DNA of 40,725 bases from K189A clade bacterium (GCA_902528515.1 CABZTD010000016.1:1-40725); one strand, 5' to 3'. Shown: positions 25,233 through 33,823, numbered from the stretch's first letter. The notes: generated from the letters alone by a model not told the origin. Numbers and translations: made by a program.

Positions 25233-25574
25233 TTACTTGAACGCTGCGCTGTAAGTGTCTTCGTTAAAGCCAACGAGGATGTGTTTGCCGACGATAGCGG
25301 TTGGTGCACGTAGGTTGCCCGTACTACCTAGCATGGCTTCGACAGCTTCCTCAGACGCCTTGCTGCCACCTGCAAACTCAGTCACTTTTTTACCTTTGGA
25401 GACCACCATGGTTTTGGCCTTGGCCAACAACGCTTCGGCGTCCTCGCGCTGAAGTTTGCGGCTGGCGGGTATGGCCTCTGAAATTTCTATTTTGCTTGCT
25501 TCCAAAAACTTGGATGCTCGAGTGCAGCTGGTTCATCCGCCGCGAAAATAATACCAATCGACTTTTTTGCTCAT
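25233..25574 (-). CDS. ArsC/Spx-like thioredoxin-fold selenoprotein (in-frame UGA = selenocysteine)
   Basis: This 113-residue gene runs from ATG 25574, with AGGA eight bases upstream, to a stop at 25233, with one in-frame TGA at 25535-25533. Reading TGA as selenocysteine gives VDWYYFRGG-U14-TSC17-TRASKFLE, a UxxC redox motif at the position of the CxxC of Spx and related ArsC-family proteins. Downstream, TGNLRAPTAIVGKHILVGFNEDTY matches the conserved C-terminal part of ArsC-like proteins. Protein-like sequence continues in one frame on both sides of the TGA, which argues against a pseudogene. A SECIS-like hairpin lies at the expected distance and selD is in the window. It probably catalyses a thiol/selenol redox reaction; arsenate reduction is not shown. 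Conventional calling would yield only a TTG-start fragment of 90 residues from 25505. Confidence 0.87.
25498..25517 (-). promoter_or_regulatory. Putative bacterial SECIS element
   Basis: On the minus strand, 23 nt separate the UGA from an apical loop GUUU (25509-25506). The stem pairs G25517-C25498, C25516-G25499, U25514-A25501, C25513-G25502, C25512-G25503, A25511-U25504 and A25510-U25505, with an A-A mismatch at 25515/25500. A short stem with G and U at the start of the loop, placed about 16-37 nt after UGA, is the known bacterial SECIS pattern recognised by SelB. Folding was done by eye. Confidence 0.75.
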
Positions 25575-25749
25575 GAACTTGTCCTATTGTGATTGAATCT
25601 GACATGGTTGTCGTATCACCTATGGTAGGCGTCAGCAGCAATTATAGGGAAATACGACGCCACTAAGCTACGCCGTCGTGAGCGGATGACAAGGTAGTGA
25701 GGTATATGTTGATGGGCTAAGATCGGACGGATAGGGAAAGGAGAGGAAA

Positions 25750-26826
25750 ATGGCACCAACACCTAGAGGCAGCACTATCGCTGTGACGGGAGCGGCCGGA
25801 TTCATCGGCAGCTGGGTTGTTAAAGGCCTGCTAGACAAAGGCTATCGCGTTAGGGCCTGTGTGCGCGATGTGAACGATGCGCGCAAAACTGACTTTTTGC
25901 GGAATATGCCGGGCTACGCTTCTGGCCGGTTGACCCTGCACTCAGCAAATTTGGACGATCCCGGCTGTTTCGATGACATTTTCGCTGGCTGCCAAGGCGT
26001 TTGCCACGTATCTCACGTCAGTAGCTACGACGATCAGGATTACATACGTGGAGTTTGCGAACATATCATCGCAAGTGTCAATCATTCCGAAACGGTGAAC
26101 CGCGTCATAGTCACGTCGAGCGTTGCTGCTATCATTTCAGAGGCCGATCTTCAGGAGCTAGTACGTCGTCCAGTACTTTACGAGGAACGATATCCCGATG
26201 AGGAGAACCCCAAGCGAACTCCTGAACGCGGACAAGGCTATTCTATGGGCAAAGTTGCACTTGAGCGCCTCTTCACTAATGCCGCCGAAGCCCATGGCGG
26301 ATGGGACTGTATTCGCGTTTGCCCCGCGGATAACGTTGGTCCCATTTTGTCTGCTCACCAAAAAGACATGGGGCCTTGGCAGCACAATATTGAAATGATG
26401 CTTCTGGGTAAGTATTACCAGAATGGGGCCTATCGCCCTTGGATGACCGTCGATGTGCGCGACGATGCGGAATGTCATATTCGCCTGCTTGAAAACGTGA
26501 ATGTTAAAAATGGTGAGCGCTATATCGCATGGTCGACCGATACCCGGAATGTCGAAGATGTTTGCGCATCGATTGATCGACTGTTGCCAGAGCTTGGTTA
26601 TGCAACGCCAGCAGTAACGGATAATTTCCCCGAGCGTATTCAGGCTAGAGAGGAGGAAATGCGCGACATCTGGGCACAATGTGAGTTAAGAAACGACCGT
26701 ATCTGTGAGGTTACAGGTATGCGCTTTCGCTCATTGGATGAATCCATTCGAGACTGCGTGGAATCGCTATTGGCGGTGGCCAAGGTAAAACCCGTACTCC
26801 GGGAAGGGTTCGAGTCGATGGGCTAG
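25750..26826 (+). CDS. Extended short-chain dehydrogenase (dihydroflavonol-reductase-like)
   Basis: This 358-residue NAD(P)-dependent oxidoreductase has the Rossmann motif VTGAAGFIGSWVVKGLLDKGY at residues about 12-33, a conserved TSS segment (RVIVTSSVAAI) and the catalytic YSMGK (Tyr-x-x-x-Lys). The fold and motif order fit the extended SDR group that includes dihydroflavonol, cinnamoyl-CoA and 3-beta-hydroxysteroid reductases. The ATG has an excellent GGAAAGGAGAGG upstream. It is divergent from the selenoprotein gene, with 175 bases between the starts. The DUF427 gene follows 58 bases later and may be co-transcribed. Substrate unknown. Confidence 0.9.
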   Translation: MAPTPRGSTIAVTGAAGFIGSWVVKGLLDKGYRVRACVRDVNDARKTDFLRNMPGYASGRLTLHSANLDDPGCFDDIFAGCQGVCHVSHVSSYDDQDYIRGVCEHIIASVNHSETVNRVIVTSSVAAIISEADLQELVRRPVLYEERYPDEENPKRTPERGQGYSMGKVALERLFTNAAEAHGGWDCIRVCPADNVGPILSAHQKDMGPWQHNIEMMLLGKYYQNGAYRPWMTVDVRDDAECHIRLLENVNVKNGERYIAWSTDTRNVEDVCASIDRLLPELGYATPAVTDNFPERIQAREEEMRDIWAQCELRNDRICEVTGMRFRSLDESIRDCVESLLAVAKVKPVLREGFESMG

Positions 26827-26884
26827 TGCTCGGGAATGATCGACAACCCACCTCAATTTAATTCGTTCGGCAGAGGATGTAGTC

Positions 26885-27418
26885 ATGAGCAACAAATCGA
26901 AGGGCACAGGACTCTATGGCTGGAACTACACTGGCGCCCAGCGTCCAGACTTTGCTGTTGAACCTCAAACCGGGGAAGAGTCTGTTTGGGATTATCCGCG
27001 GCCGCCCGCCATCTCTGACGATTATCGCATTGTGCGGGTGCTGGCGTTGGACGGTACGTTGTTGGCCGAGACGAGCACCAGTAAACGAGTGCTGGAAACA
27101 GCGAGTCCGCCGACTTTTTATCTGCCACCCGAAGCTTTGCAGACGGACCTAGAGCCGGTAGACGGCAGTACATTTTGCGAGTGGAAAGGCGAGGCCAAGT
27201 ACTTTGCCTACGCTGATTGCAGATTGGCCTGGTGCTACTCCAAACCCACCCAGGCCTTTGCCGAGTTGACGGATTGGTTGTCTTTCTATCCCGCTCAATG
27301 CCAATGCTATGTCGCAGGACAAAGGGTCCGCTCTCAGGCAGGGGGATTCTATGGCGGGTGGATTACCGACGAAATTGTGGGTCCCTACAAGGGTGAACCC
27401 GGACGCTCAGGTTGGTAG
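26885..27418 (+). CDS. DUF427 domain protein
   Basis: This 177-residue protein matches the DUF427 family, whose biochemical role is not established. The core runs from VWDYPRPPAISDDYRIVRV through RVLETASPPTFYLPPEAL, STFCEWKGEAKYFAY and FYPAQCQCYVAGQRVRSQ to GGFYGGWITDEIVGP. This Trp-Lys-Gly and Gly-Trp-Ile-Thr pattern is highly characteristic. AGGA seven bases before the ATG supports the start. There is no signal peptide, so the protein is presumably cytoplasmic. DUF427 genes often neighbour oxidoreductases, as here with the SDR upstream. Confidence 0.9.
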   Translation: MSNKSKGTGLYGWNYTGAQRPDFAVEPQTGEESVWDYPRPPAISDDYRIVRVLALDGTLLAETSTSKRVLETASPPTFYLPPEALQTDLEPVDGSTFCEWKGEAKYFAYADCRLAWCYSKPTQAFAELTDWLSFYPAQCQCYVAGQRVRSQAGGFYGGWITDEIVGPYKGEPGRSGW

Positions 27419-27470
27419 CGGTACGAGGTCGCCGGTTGCATGGACGCTTGTAGGATGAATCGGCTAAACT

Positions 27471-27863
27471 TTGCCCTACTTTAGTGAGATTCGGCCAGAT
27501 CTAGCGTTTATGTTCCTGCCTGTTACTACTACCGCACCGATGCCGTTTACCGATAACTCGGTGAGTCGCGCAAAAATGGGTGTACCAAAAACTTTCGTGG
27601 GTCGCGGTACCTATGAGGGCTTGGGTGCCGCCAGTACCGTGGCACAGCAGTCTGGGAATGGCCAAACGGGAAAAGGTCTGCGCGAATCTATGTCGGCCAG
27701 AACTAGTGAGTTAAGCGCCGCTACCCGATTGGCGAGAACGAACGCCCTTGTGTCCCAAGCAGGATTGCCCGCTGGACTTAACAAGGCAGTGGATCGTCCC
27801 ACCGCAGACGTACTTGCTGTCCGAATGCAGCGACAGGACTTTATGCGGGCGACGGTGCGATGA
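27471..27863 (+). CDS. Doubtful small ORF, unknown
   Basis: The 527 bases between the DUF427 and sulfatase genes hold one open frame, starting at TTG 27471 or more plausibly ATG 27510 (about 117 residues). The product is basic and rich in Ala, Thr, Gly and Arg, with no recognised motif, signal peptide or membrane helix. Neither start has a good ribosome site. It could be a real hypothetical gene, the remains of one, or chance in a moderate-GC region. I see no better frame on either strand here. Confidence 0.3.
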   Translation: MPYFSEIRPDLAFMFLPVTTTAPMPFTDNSVSRAKMGVPKTFVGRGTYEGLGAASTVAQQSGNGQTGKGLRESMSARTSELSAATRLARTNALVSQAGLPAGLNKAVDRPTADVLAVRMQRQDFMRATVR

Positions 27864-27944
27864 TCTAGCCCGAACCAAAACGGGCGCGAAGGTCATCTGG
27901 GTTTATCGAAGGATTTGCCGCGGTGAGCCGATAGGAGGGGATCC

Positions 27945-29522
27945 ATGGCCCGCAAGCCTAATATTTTGGTCATTATGACGGATCAGCAGCGCGCTGATCA
28001 TGTCGGATTTATGGGCAATGGCGTTGTGCAAACACCGCATTTTGACAGTCTCGCTGCCTCGGGATGTGTTTTTGAAAATGCCTGGGTAAGTAATCCCGTA
28101 TGCATGCCTAACCGGGCAACGATCCTGACTGGGCGTATGCCCACAGCCCACGGAGTAATCTTTAACGATCGCTCTCTTGACTGGCGCGCCAATACATTTG
28201 TGCGCCAACTGCGTGCAGACGGCTACCGCACGGCCTTGTTAGGTAAGTCACATTTGCAGCACGGTATGAGTCGCAACGCGGTCGTGGACTTTCGCGGAGA
28301 GGGCGCAGTACTGCCGAGTGAGCCAGAGGGTTGGGATCAGTTCGAGGATTTCGAACGCTACACTGATGCACCGCCGAAAGATCCTGATGATTTTTACGGT
28401 TTTGAGAAGATTGAGCTATCGATAGACCATGGTGCTCGAGTGACAGGCCATCATCTGCACTGGGCACTTGAGCGCGGTGCCAGACGCGAGGATCTTTTAA
28501 CGCCTCTCGATCATACGGCCCCAGGCAAAAAACGTAGTGAGGAATGGTGGCAAATTTATGAAGCACCTTATAAGGAGCAGTATCACTCCACGCGCTTCGT
28601 GACCGAGCGCACCCAGCAGTTCATTAAAGAGGCCTGCGAGGGCGATGAACCCTGGATGGCATTGTGCTCATACCCTGACCCGCATCATCCGATGTGTCCG
28701 CCAGGGCCTTGGTTTGATCGTCATAGCCCGGATGATATGTTGTTGCCGCAGTCTCGGCATGACCCGTTAGAGCATGCTCCTGCACACTTGCGTTTATTCC
28801 AAGGTGTTCATCCTGCCAAACAGCGCGATTGGGTTGCCCCCTGCGGTTTCGGTAACGACCGCTTGCTCAGCCAAGCCATTGCTGCTACCTACGGCATGAT
28901 CGAGATGGTTGATGAAGGCGTCGGTCAGATATTGCGTCAGCTAGAAGAGCTTGGGGTCAGAGACAACACCATCATCGTATTTACCAGTGATCACGGGGAC
29001 ATGATGGGTGATCACGGCTTATTTCTAAAAGGATTCATGCACTATCGTGGCACGTTGCAGGTGCCGTTGATCATAGATGCTCCAGGTATGCCAGCCCTGC
29101 GCTCTTGTGGTCTGTCATCCAGTATTGATATTGCACCAACTCTGCTGGAGCTTTGCTCCCTTGCAGGCTACGACGGTATTCAGGGTAAAAGTTTAACGCC
29201 GATGTTGGCGGATGCTGCTGCGAGGGTGCGCGACCACGTGCTGATCGAAGATGATGTGGCCACCATTACCGCGAAATTGACCCCGATTCCGGCGAAAACA
29301 CGAACGGTGATCACCGAACAATACCGATATACGCGCAATAGCAAGGGCGAGGAGCAGCTGATGGATCTGATCGCAGACCCTGACGAGATGCGGGATCTAA
29401 CCGCAGAGCAACACCCTGATCGCGCTCTGATGATGGAAGCGCTTGCAGATGCACTGATGGCCGCTGACGATGCGGGCAGAGGAGCACCGACCCAGGGCGG
29501 TCATATCGCCGGTCTAGCATAG
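27945..29522 (+). CDS. Sulfatase (formylglycine-dependent, choline-sulfatase/PMH-like)
   Basis: This 525-residue alkaline-phosphatase-superfamily hydrolase cleaves sulfate (or phosphonate/phosphate) esters. The opening NILVIMTDQQRADHVG supplies the first metal ligands. The sulfatase signature is VCMPNRATILTGR: Cys53 in the C-x-P-x-R context is the residue converted to formylglycine. The distal metal site is TSDHGDMMGDHGLF. There is no signal peptide, so it acts in the cytoplasm, as choline sulfatases do. AGGAGG before the ATG fixes the start. No maturation enzyme gene is nearby. The GST gene follows after 52 bases. Substrates could be choline sulfate, alkyl sulfates or sulfated algal products; sequence alone does not decide. 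Confidence 0.92.
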   Translation: MARKPNILVIMTDQQRADHVGFMGNGVVQTPHFDSLAASGCVFENAWVSNPVCMPNRATILTGRMPTAHGVIFNDRSLDWRANTFVRQLRADGYRTALLGKSHLQHGMSRNAVVDFRGEGAVLPSEPEGWDQFEDFERYTDAPPKDPDDFYGFEKIELSIDHGARVTGHHLHWALERGARREDLLTPLDHTAPGKKRSEEWWQIYEAPYKEQYHSTRFVTERTQQFIKEACEGDEPWMALCSYPDPHHPMCPPGPWFDRHSPDDMLLPQSRHDPLEHAPAHLRLFQGVHPAKQRDWVAPCGFGNDRLLSQAIAATYGMIEMVDEGVGQILRQLEELGVRDNTIIVFTSDHGDMMGDHGLFLKGFMHYRGTLQVPLIIDAPGMPALRSCGLSSSIDIAPTLLELCSLAGYDGIQGKSLTPMLADAAARVRDHVLIEDDVATITAKLTPIPAKTRTVITEQYRYTRNSKGEEQLMDLIADPDEMRDLTAEQHPDRALMMEALADALMAADDAGRGAPTQGGHIAGLA

Positions 29523-29574
29523 CTTGCCGACTTTTTTGACGGCATACATATAAACACACAACCAAGGAGTCACC

Positions 29575-30432
29575 ATGAGCGATGAGAGGTCAAATTCCGC
29601 AGATGAATACATACCACCCAAGGTCTGGGAATGGGATAACGAAAGTGGTGGGCGCTTCGCCAACATAAATCGGCCCATTGCAGGGGCGACTCACCATAAA
29701 GAGCTGCCTCGGGGTGATAACCCGCTGCAGCTATACTCGCTCGCGACCCCCAACGGTGTCAAAGTGACTGCGCTTCTGGAGGAGCTGCTTGATCTTGGGC
29801 ACACTGGCGCCGAGTATGATGCCTACACGATCAACATCGGCGAAGGTCAGCAGTTCGGTAGTGGCTTCGTGGAAATCAATCCAAACTCCAAAATTCCCGC
29901 CTTGCTGGACTTGAGCACGCCGACGCCGACTAGGGTGTTTGAATCTGGTGCAATCATGGTCTATCTGGCCGAAAAGTTCGGTGCGTTTTTGCCCACTGAG
30001 CCATCGCAGCGTGCTGAATGCCTGTCATGGCTGTTCTGGCAGATGGGGAGTGCGCCCTATCTAGGAGGCGGTTTCGGTCACTTTTACGCCTATGCACCGT
30101 ACAAGATGCAGTACCCGATCGATCGATTCACCATGGAGGTTAAGCGCCAGCTAGACGTACTGGATCGTATGCTTGCTGAACGCGAGTTTCTCTGCGGCGA
30201 TGAGTACACGATTGCGGATATGGCTAACTATGCCTGGTACGGTCAACTTGTAATCAACAACCTATACCAGTCTCGCGAGTTTATTCAGGCGGATTCCTAC
30301 ACCCATGTCGCGCGTTGGGCGCATCAAATTGAGGCACGACCGGCAGTGGATAGAGGCCGCCGTGTAAACCGACCCTGGGGGGACCCGGAGACGCGCGTCG
30401 TTGAGCGACATAGCGCCGCAGATTTTAGGTAA
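29575..30432 (+). CDS. Glutathione S-transferase, YghU/nu-class disulfide-bond oxidoreductase
   Basis: This 285-residue protein matches the YghU-type (nu) GSTs, which have strong glutathione-disulfide reductase activity. It has the long N-terminal extension of the class (PPKVWEWDNESGGRFANINR). The thioredoxin-fold domain then begins with LQLYSLATPNGVKVTALLEE, and NPNSKIPALLD and ESGAIMVYLAE form the glutathione site. The helical domain has FLCGDEYTIADMANYAWYG. An AAGGAG precedes the ATG. It converges with the PhyH-family gene, eight bases apart. It may protect against oxidants or electrophiles produced by nearby oxidative enzymes. Confidence 0.93.
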   Translation: MSDERSNSADEYIPPKVWEWDNESGGRFANINRPIAGATHHKELPRGDNPLQLYSLATPNGVKVTALLEELLDLGHTGAEYDAYTINIGEGQQFGSGFVEINPNSKIPALLDLSTPTPTRVFESGAIMVYLAEKFGAFLPTEPSQRAECLSWLFWQMGSAPYLGGGFGHFYAYAPYKMQYPIDRFTMEVKRQLDVLDRMLAEREFLCGDEYTIADMANYAWYGQLVINNLYQSREFIQADSYTHVARWAHQIEARPAVDRGRRVNRPWGDPETRVVERHSAADFR

Positions 30433-30440
30433 TGGGGTCT

Positions 30441-31382
30441 TTAGTCTGCGTGATTCACTGTACTGTGCGATGCGATAGCGAGCGCCGAAAAGTACTCTGA
30501 CATATTCCATTCAGGCCAGCGTAGCTGGCACTGACGCAGCGTAAGCTCTGTCCAAAACTCATTCCCCGGCGCCGGAATTCCTAGGCATTCGAGTTGCGCT
30601 GGCGTAGCGTGATTCATTAAATGATGCCATGGGCGCTCAAGCGCATGCTGCCATACGTGGAAGCCAATATTGGCGTTATCGGCTCGTTTAAAACTCACGG
30701 TCATTGTGTAGCGCAGGCCATTTGGTTCGGTCATATTGGTGCCGCGGTGAAACGTATCGATGCCGTAGGCAATTATCGATCCTGCAGGAGCTGCCGTGGA
30801 GTGCTGTTTCGCCTTGAGTGCAATCTGGCATTCGGTGGGCGCCGCAATCGCACGCTTGCCCAAAATCGCGTCAGAGTCAGATTTTTTCACGTAGTGCATG
30901 GCTCCCAAGGCGTCAGTGACATCAGACAGGTAAATCACAAAATTCACTGTGCGCTGGGCAACGTCCTCGCCGGGCACCGTGAGCGTGTGATTGCCATAAT
31001 CACAGTGAAAGGGCTGGTCATAATCGGCTTCCCCAGTGAACTTGGCCCAGGTATGCGATTGGTAGAGCTGTACTGGTTGGTCGCCAAGCAGCTCAGCCGC
31101 CAGCTGAATTAGCGCTGGGTGAAGGGAAATCAGGTTTGTTGCCACACTACCATCGTAGGGCAGCGTATCGATATTCTTGAATTGTTTGGAGTGGAAGGCG
31201 CCTGCAGGCTGGCCGGTGTCGATTGCTAGTGGATAGCCTTGACCAGCGCCTTCCAATCCATACAAGCGTACATAGTCATCGTAAATAGGTGCGATCTCAT
31301 CGGGCCCGAAAAAGTTCGGAATAACTACAGCTCCGTCTTCATGCCAGGCTTTTAGATGGTTTTTTTGGTGACGCGCAGACAT
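30441..31382 (-). CDS. Phytanoyl-CoA dioxygenase (PhyH) family protein
   Basis: This 313-residue protein is a non-heme Fe(II)/2-oxoglutarate oxygenase. The metal triad is visible as the HxD of QPFHCDYGNHTL and the distal His in YGIDTFHRGTNM, with downstream Arg residues for 2-oxoglutarate binding (NGLRYTMTVSFKRAD). The N-terminus WHEDGAVVIPNFFGPDEI is typical of the family. AGGAGT lies about 12 bases before the ATG. The transporter gene is upstream on the same strand (52 bases between the transporter stop and this start), so uptake and oxidation of one substrate are possible. PhyH proteins hydroxylate lipids, phosphonates or secondary metabolites; the substrate is unknown. A second PhyH gene is at 38982. 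Confidence 0.9.
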   Translation of the reverse strand: MSARHQKNHLKAWHEDGAVVIPNFFGPDEIAPIYDDYVRLYGLEGAGQGYPLAIDTGQPAGAFHSKQFKNIDTLPYDGSVATNLISLHPALIQLAAELLGDQPVQLYQSHTWAKFTGEADYDQPFHCDYGNHTLTVPGEDVAQRTVNFVIYLSDVTDALGAMHYVKKSDSDAILGKRAIAAPTECQIALKAKQHSTAAPAGSIIAYGIDTFHRGTNMTEPNGLRYTMTVSFKRADNANIGFHVWQHALERPWHHLMNHATPAQLECLGIPAPGNEFWTELTLRQCQLRWPEWNMSEYFSALAIASHSTVNHAD

Positions 31383-31434
31383 GTTTACGAAAACACTCCT
31401 GTGGCTTATCTTTGCAGAAAAAAATTCGAGTGAC

Positions 31435-32943
31435 TTACTTCTCTAAGTTTATCTCTTTTTGAATTTCGGATAGCTTTTCTTCGGTCAATGGGTAGCGCCA
31501 AAGCATTGGAAGCGCTACGAACTTGAAGACAGCCGGCACGATAGAATACAGACAAGCAAGCCAAATAAGCGAGTACGCACTGTTGGGATTTTCGATGGGG
31601 TCAGCTAACGAGTTAAAGCCAACAATCGTTGCCGCCGTGGTGCCTACTACCAACCCCAGCGCGTAGGCGAGCTTGCGCGTCATCGTCCAAATGCTGAAGT
31701 AAGCTCCTCCCTGTTTCTTGCCTGTTCGTACGCTATCTAAGTCAATTACGTCCGCTGCCATGGCATAGGGCAAGGCGCTCAGGGCTCCTATGGCGCTACC
31801 TTTGAAGCACATGACGCCAATGAACAAAGCAAACTTGCCTGTGGGTATGCCTTCAAACTGGGCATTCATGCCAGCAAGCCAACTGTTTGGCAAAAATGAC
31901 AGCGTACGACTTAGTTCGAAGGCATCGAACCAGGCCTGCGGTGCTATCGCGATTAGCGGAATGAAACAAGACCAAAGTGCGTACCAGAAAATCGCGACCA
32001 TGGTCGCTCGGTGCTTACCGATACGAGCAGATAGCTTGAACCAAAGGGGAATCGCCACAATTTGCGAGAGGAAATAAGGGGCGAGATAGAACCCATACAA
32101 ATCGCCCGCAAGCAGTACATGTTTGACGAAGAAAAAACTAAGTGAGTTCGTCATGGCTGAACCTATAGTCGAGAACAGGAAGATAATCACTAGTACTCGG
32201 TAGGGTTCGTTCGCCCATACATAGCGAAAACTCTCCCGTAAGGTCAAGCGTTGGGTGTTACTCTCTTGAACCGGATGCTCTGGTACCGCATAAAGCATGT
32301 TTAAAATCAGAAGCGGCATGACGACCACCAGGGCAATGGTTAAAAAATAGACGTTATCGGTGGGTTTCGTATATCCCCAAAAGACAATCACCGCAGGTGT
32401 CATGGCGCCGATCAATGACCCCGTGACCGTAAAGGCCTCCTTCCAACTCATCACGAGAGTCCGCTCATTGTACCCTTGTGCCAGTTCAGCCCCCCACGCT
32501 GAATAGGGGACGTCTTTAATGGTGGCACCAACATACATGAGCACCAGTACTCCCAATAAGTAAGGGTAACCGGTATTGAATGTCATGCCGAGCCAGGTAA
32601 TCTGACGAAACTCGATGGGCGGAATCCACAATAGCCAAACCCCCAACATAAATATCGGCATTCCGATCAGGACGAAGGGTTTTCGGCGTCCCCATCGGGT
32701 GCGAATACGATCGGACATGAAACCGATCACTGGGTCCGTAACTCCGTCGAACACTCGAGACAGGGCCAGCATCAATCCAACGAAGGCGAGGCTAAGTCCG
32801 AAGCCTGCAGAGTCTGCATATACGGGCGTGAGATATACGGCCAGGGGCAGTGCCACCATCGATAACGGCATCGACGGCGCACCATAAGATGCCAACTGAT
32901 ATGTGTTTAACCGTTTACGCTCGGTTTTGGCGTCATCTGTCAT
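31435..32943 (-). CDS. MFS transporter, GPH/MelB-type cation symporter
   Basis: This 502-residue membrane protein has about 12 hydrophobic segments and the glycoside-pentoside-hexuronide:cation symporter pattern: YQLASYGAPSMPLSM at the N-terminus, VFDGVTDPVIGFMSDRIRTRWGRRKPF in the first cytoplasmic loop (Asp-rich cation region and basic RxGRRKP), and KQGGAYFSIWTMTRKLAYALG in the second half. I start it at ATG 32943 (MTDDAKTERKRLNTYQ), not the upstream in-frame start at 33021, because the extra 26 residues are unlike the family; the ribosome site is weak. Family members import sugars with Na+ or H+, but distant marine members may carry other small organics. It precedes the PhyH gene. Confidence 0.9.
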   Translation of the reverse strand: MTDDAKTERKRLNTYQLASYGAPSMPLSMVALPLAVYLTPVYADSAGFGLSLAFVGLMLALSRVFDGVTDPVIGFMSDRIRTRWGRRKPFVLIGMPIFMLGVWLLWIPPIEFRQITWLGMTFNTGYPYLLGVLVLMYVGATIKDVPYSAWGAELAQGYNERTLVMSWKEAFTVTGSLIGAMTPAVIVFWGYTKPTDNVYFLTIALVVVMPLLILNMLYAVPEHPVQESNTQRLTLRESFRYVWANEPYRVLVIIFLFSTIGSAMTNSLSFFFVKHVLLAGDLYGFYLAPYFLSQIVAIPLWFKLSARIGKHRATMVAIFWYALWSCFIPLIAIAPQAWFDAFELSRTLSFLPNSWLAGMNAQFEGIPTGKFALFIGVMCFKGSAIGALSALPYAMAADVIDLDSVRTGKKQGGAYFSIWTMTRKLAYALGLVVGTTAATIVGFNSLADPIENPNSAYSLIWLACLYSIVPAVFKFVALPMLWRYPLTEEKLSEIQKEINLEK

Positions 32944-33069
32944 TTGCTGCTTAGTTCTTTTTTGGTTTGCGTTTGCTTTACTTCGCCGCTGGGAACTTAT
33001 CCAGAGTGGGGTCGATCTCATGCATTAGATTAATTGATTCAGGTGCGTGTCGAATGATGCATCGGGGAG

Positions 33070-33705
33070 TTACCACCGGTTATAGCGGACCATTTGATCA
33101 ACAGAGCGGCGACGAATGCTGCCATGCCCGCCCAAAACAGGATGACCTATAGGAATATGCGCGCAGGTGTACCAGTCTTCTGGGATGTCCAGTAGGTCTT
33201 TCACCGCTGATTCTTCGTAGCACAGGAGGGTGGTGATTACGCAACCCAGACCCTCATTGCGGCATGCCAAAAGGAAGTTCTGGACCGCAGGGTATACCGA
33301 TCCGCCGCCAACCACGCTGGGTCGGTCCAGGTCGCTATCAGTAATGGCCATTAACTTGGGGTTGAAGCAGAAAATCGCAATCAGCGGCGCCTCGTGCATA
33401 TGAGCGGCCAGATAGTTACCGGCGTCCAGGGCCTTGATACTAGAGGTCTTGACGTCTTCGGGCATTTGGCCCAAGCGGGCCTCGTAGCCGGGCACATATG
33501 CGTCCCAATGAGGTTTGTAAAGGTCCTGCAGCGCCTGCTTTAACTCAGCGTCTGTGACTGCGATGATCCGCCAGGGCTGAGTATTTCCACCTGTTGGTGC
33601 CCATGTGGCGGCAGTGAGCACACGCTCGATGACGGCCTCCTCAATTGGGTCTGGTCGAAGTCTGCGCACAGCACGCAGTGTGCTCATGGCCTCGTATAGA
33701 TCCAT
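33070..33705 (-). CDS. Nitroreductase family protein (second copy)
   Basis: This 211-residue FMN oxidoreductase has MSTLRAVRRLRPDPIEE and AATWAPTGGNTQPWRIIAV for FMN binding, and a C-terminal LLACRNEGLGCVITTLLC segment typical of the fold. ATG 33705 follows GGGGATAGG at suitable spacing; the start at 33732 would add nine residues and lacks a site. It shares motif layout with the nitroreductase at 24523 but is clearly diverged, so they are probably not recent duplicates. It lies about 125 bases upstream of the transporter on the same strand and may be co-transcribed with the transporter and PhyH genes. Confidence 0.92.
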   Translation of the reverse strand: MDLYEAMSTLRAVRRLRPDPIEEAVIERVLTAATWAPTGGNTQPWRIIAVTDAELKQALQDLYKPHWDAYVPGYEARLGQMPEDVKTSSIKALDAGNYLAAHMHEAPLIAIFCFNPKLMAITDSDLDRPSVVGGGSVYPAVQNFLLACRNEGLGCVITTLLCYEESAVKDLLDIPEDWYTCAHIPIGHPVLGGHGSIRRRSVDQMVRYNRW

Positions 33706-33823
33706 AATCCTATCCCCTTTGCCGTAAAACATGGCCTATTTAGAGGGGGATTTCTAGCCTTTTCTGAGAACAGTTATGGCGATGATCGAGGCACAAACTT
33801 CTGGTAGTGAGGAGCGAGTTTTG

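Noticed and set aside
25301-25576. Plus-strand ORF of 91 codons opposite the selenoprotein gene
   Set aside because: It is antisense to the better-supported selenoprotein frame, with no ribosome site or family features.
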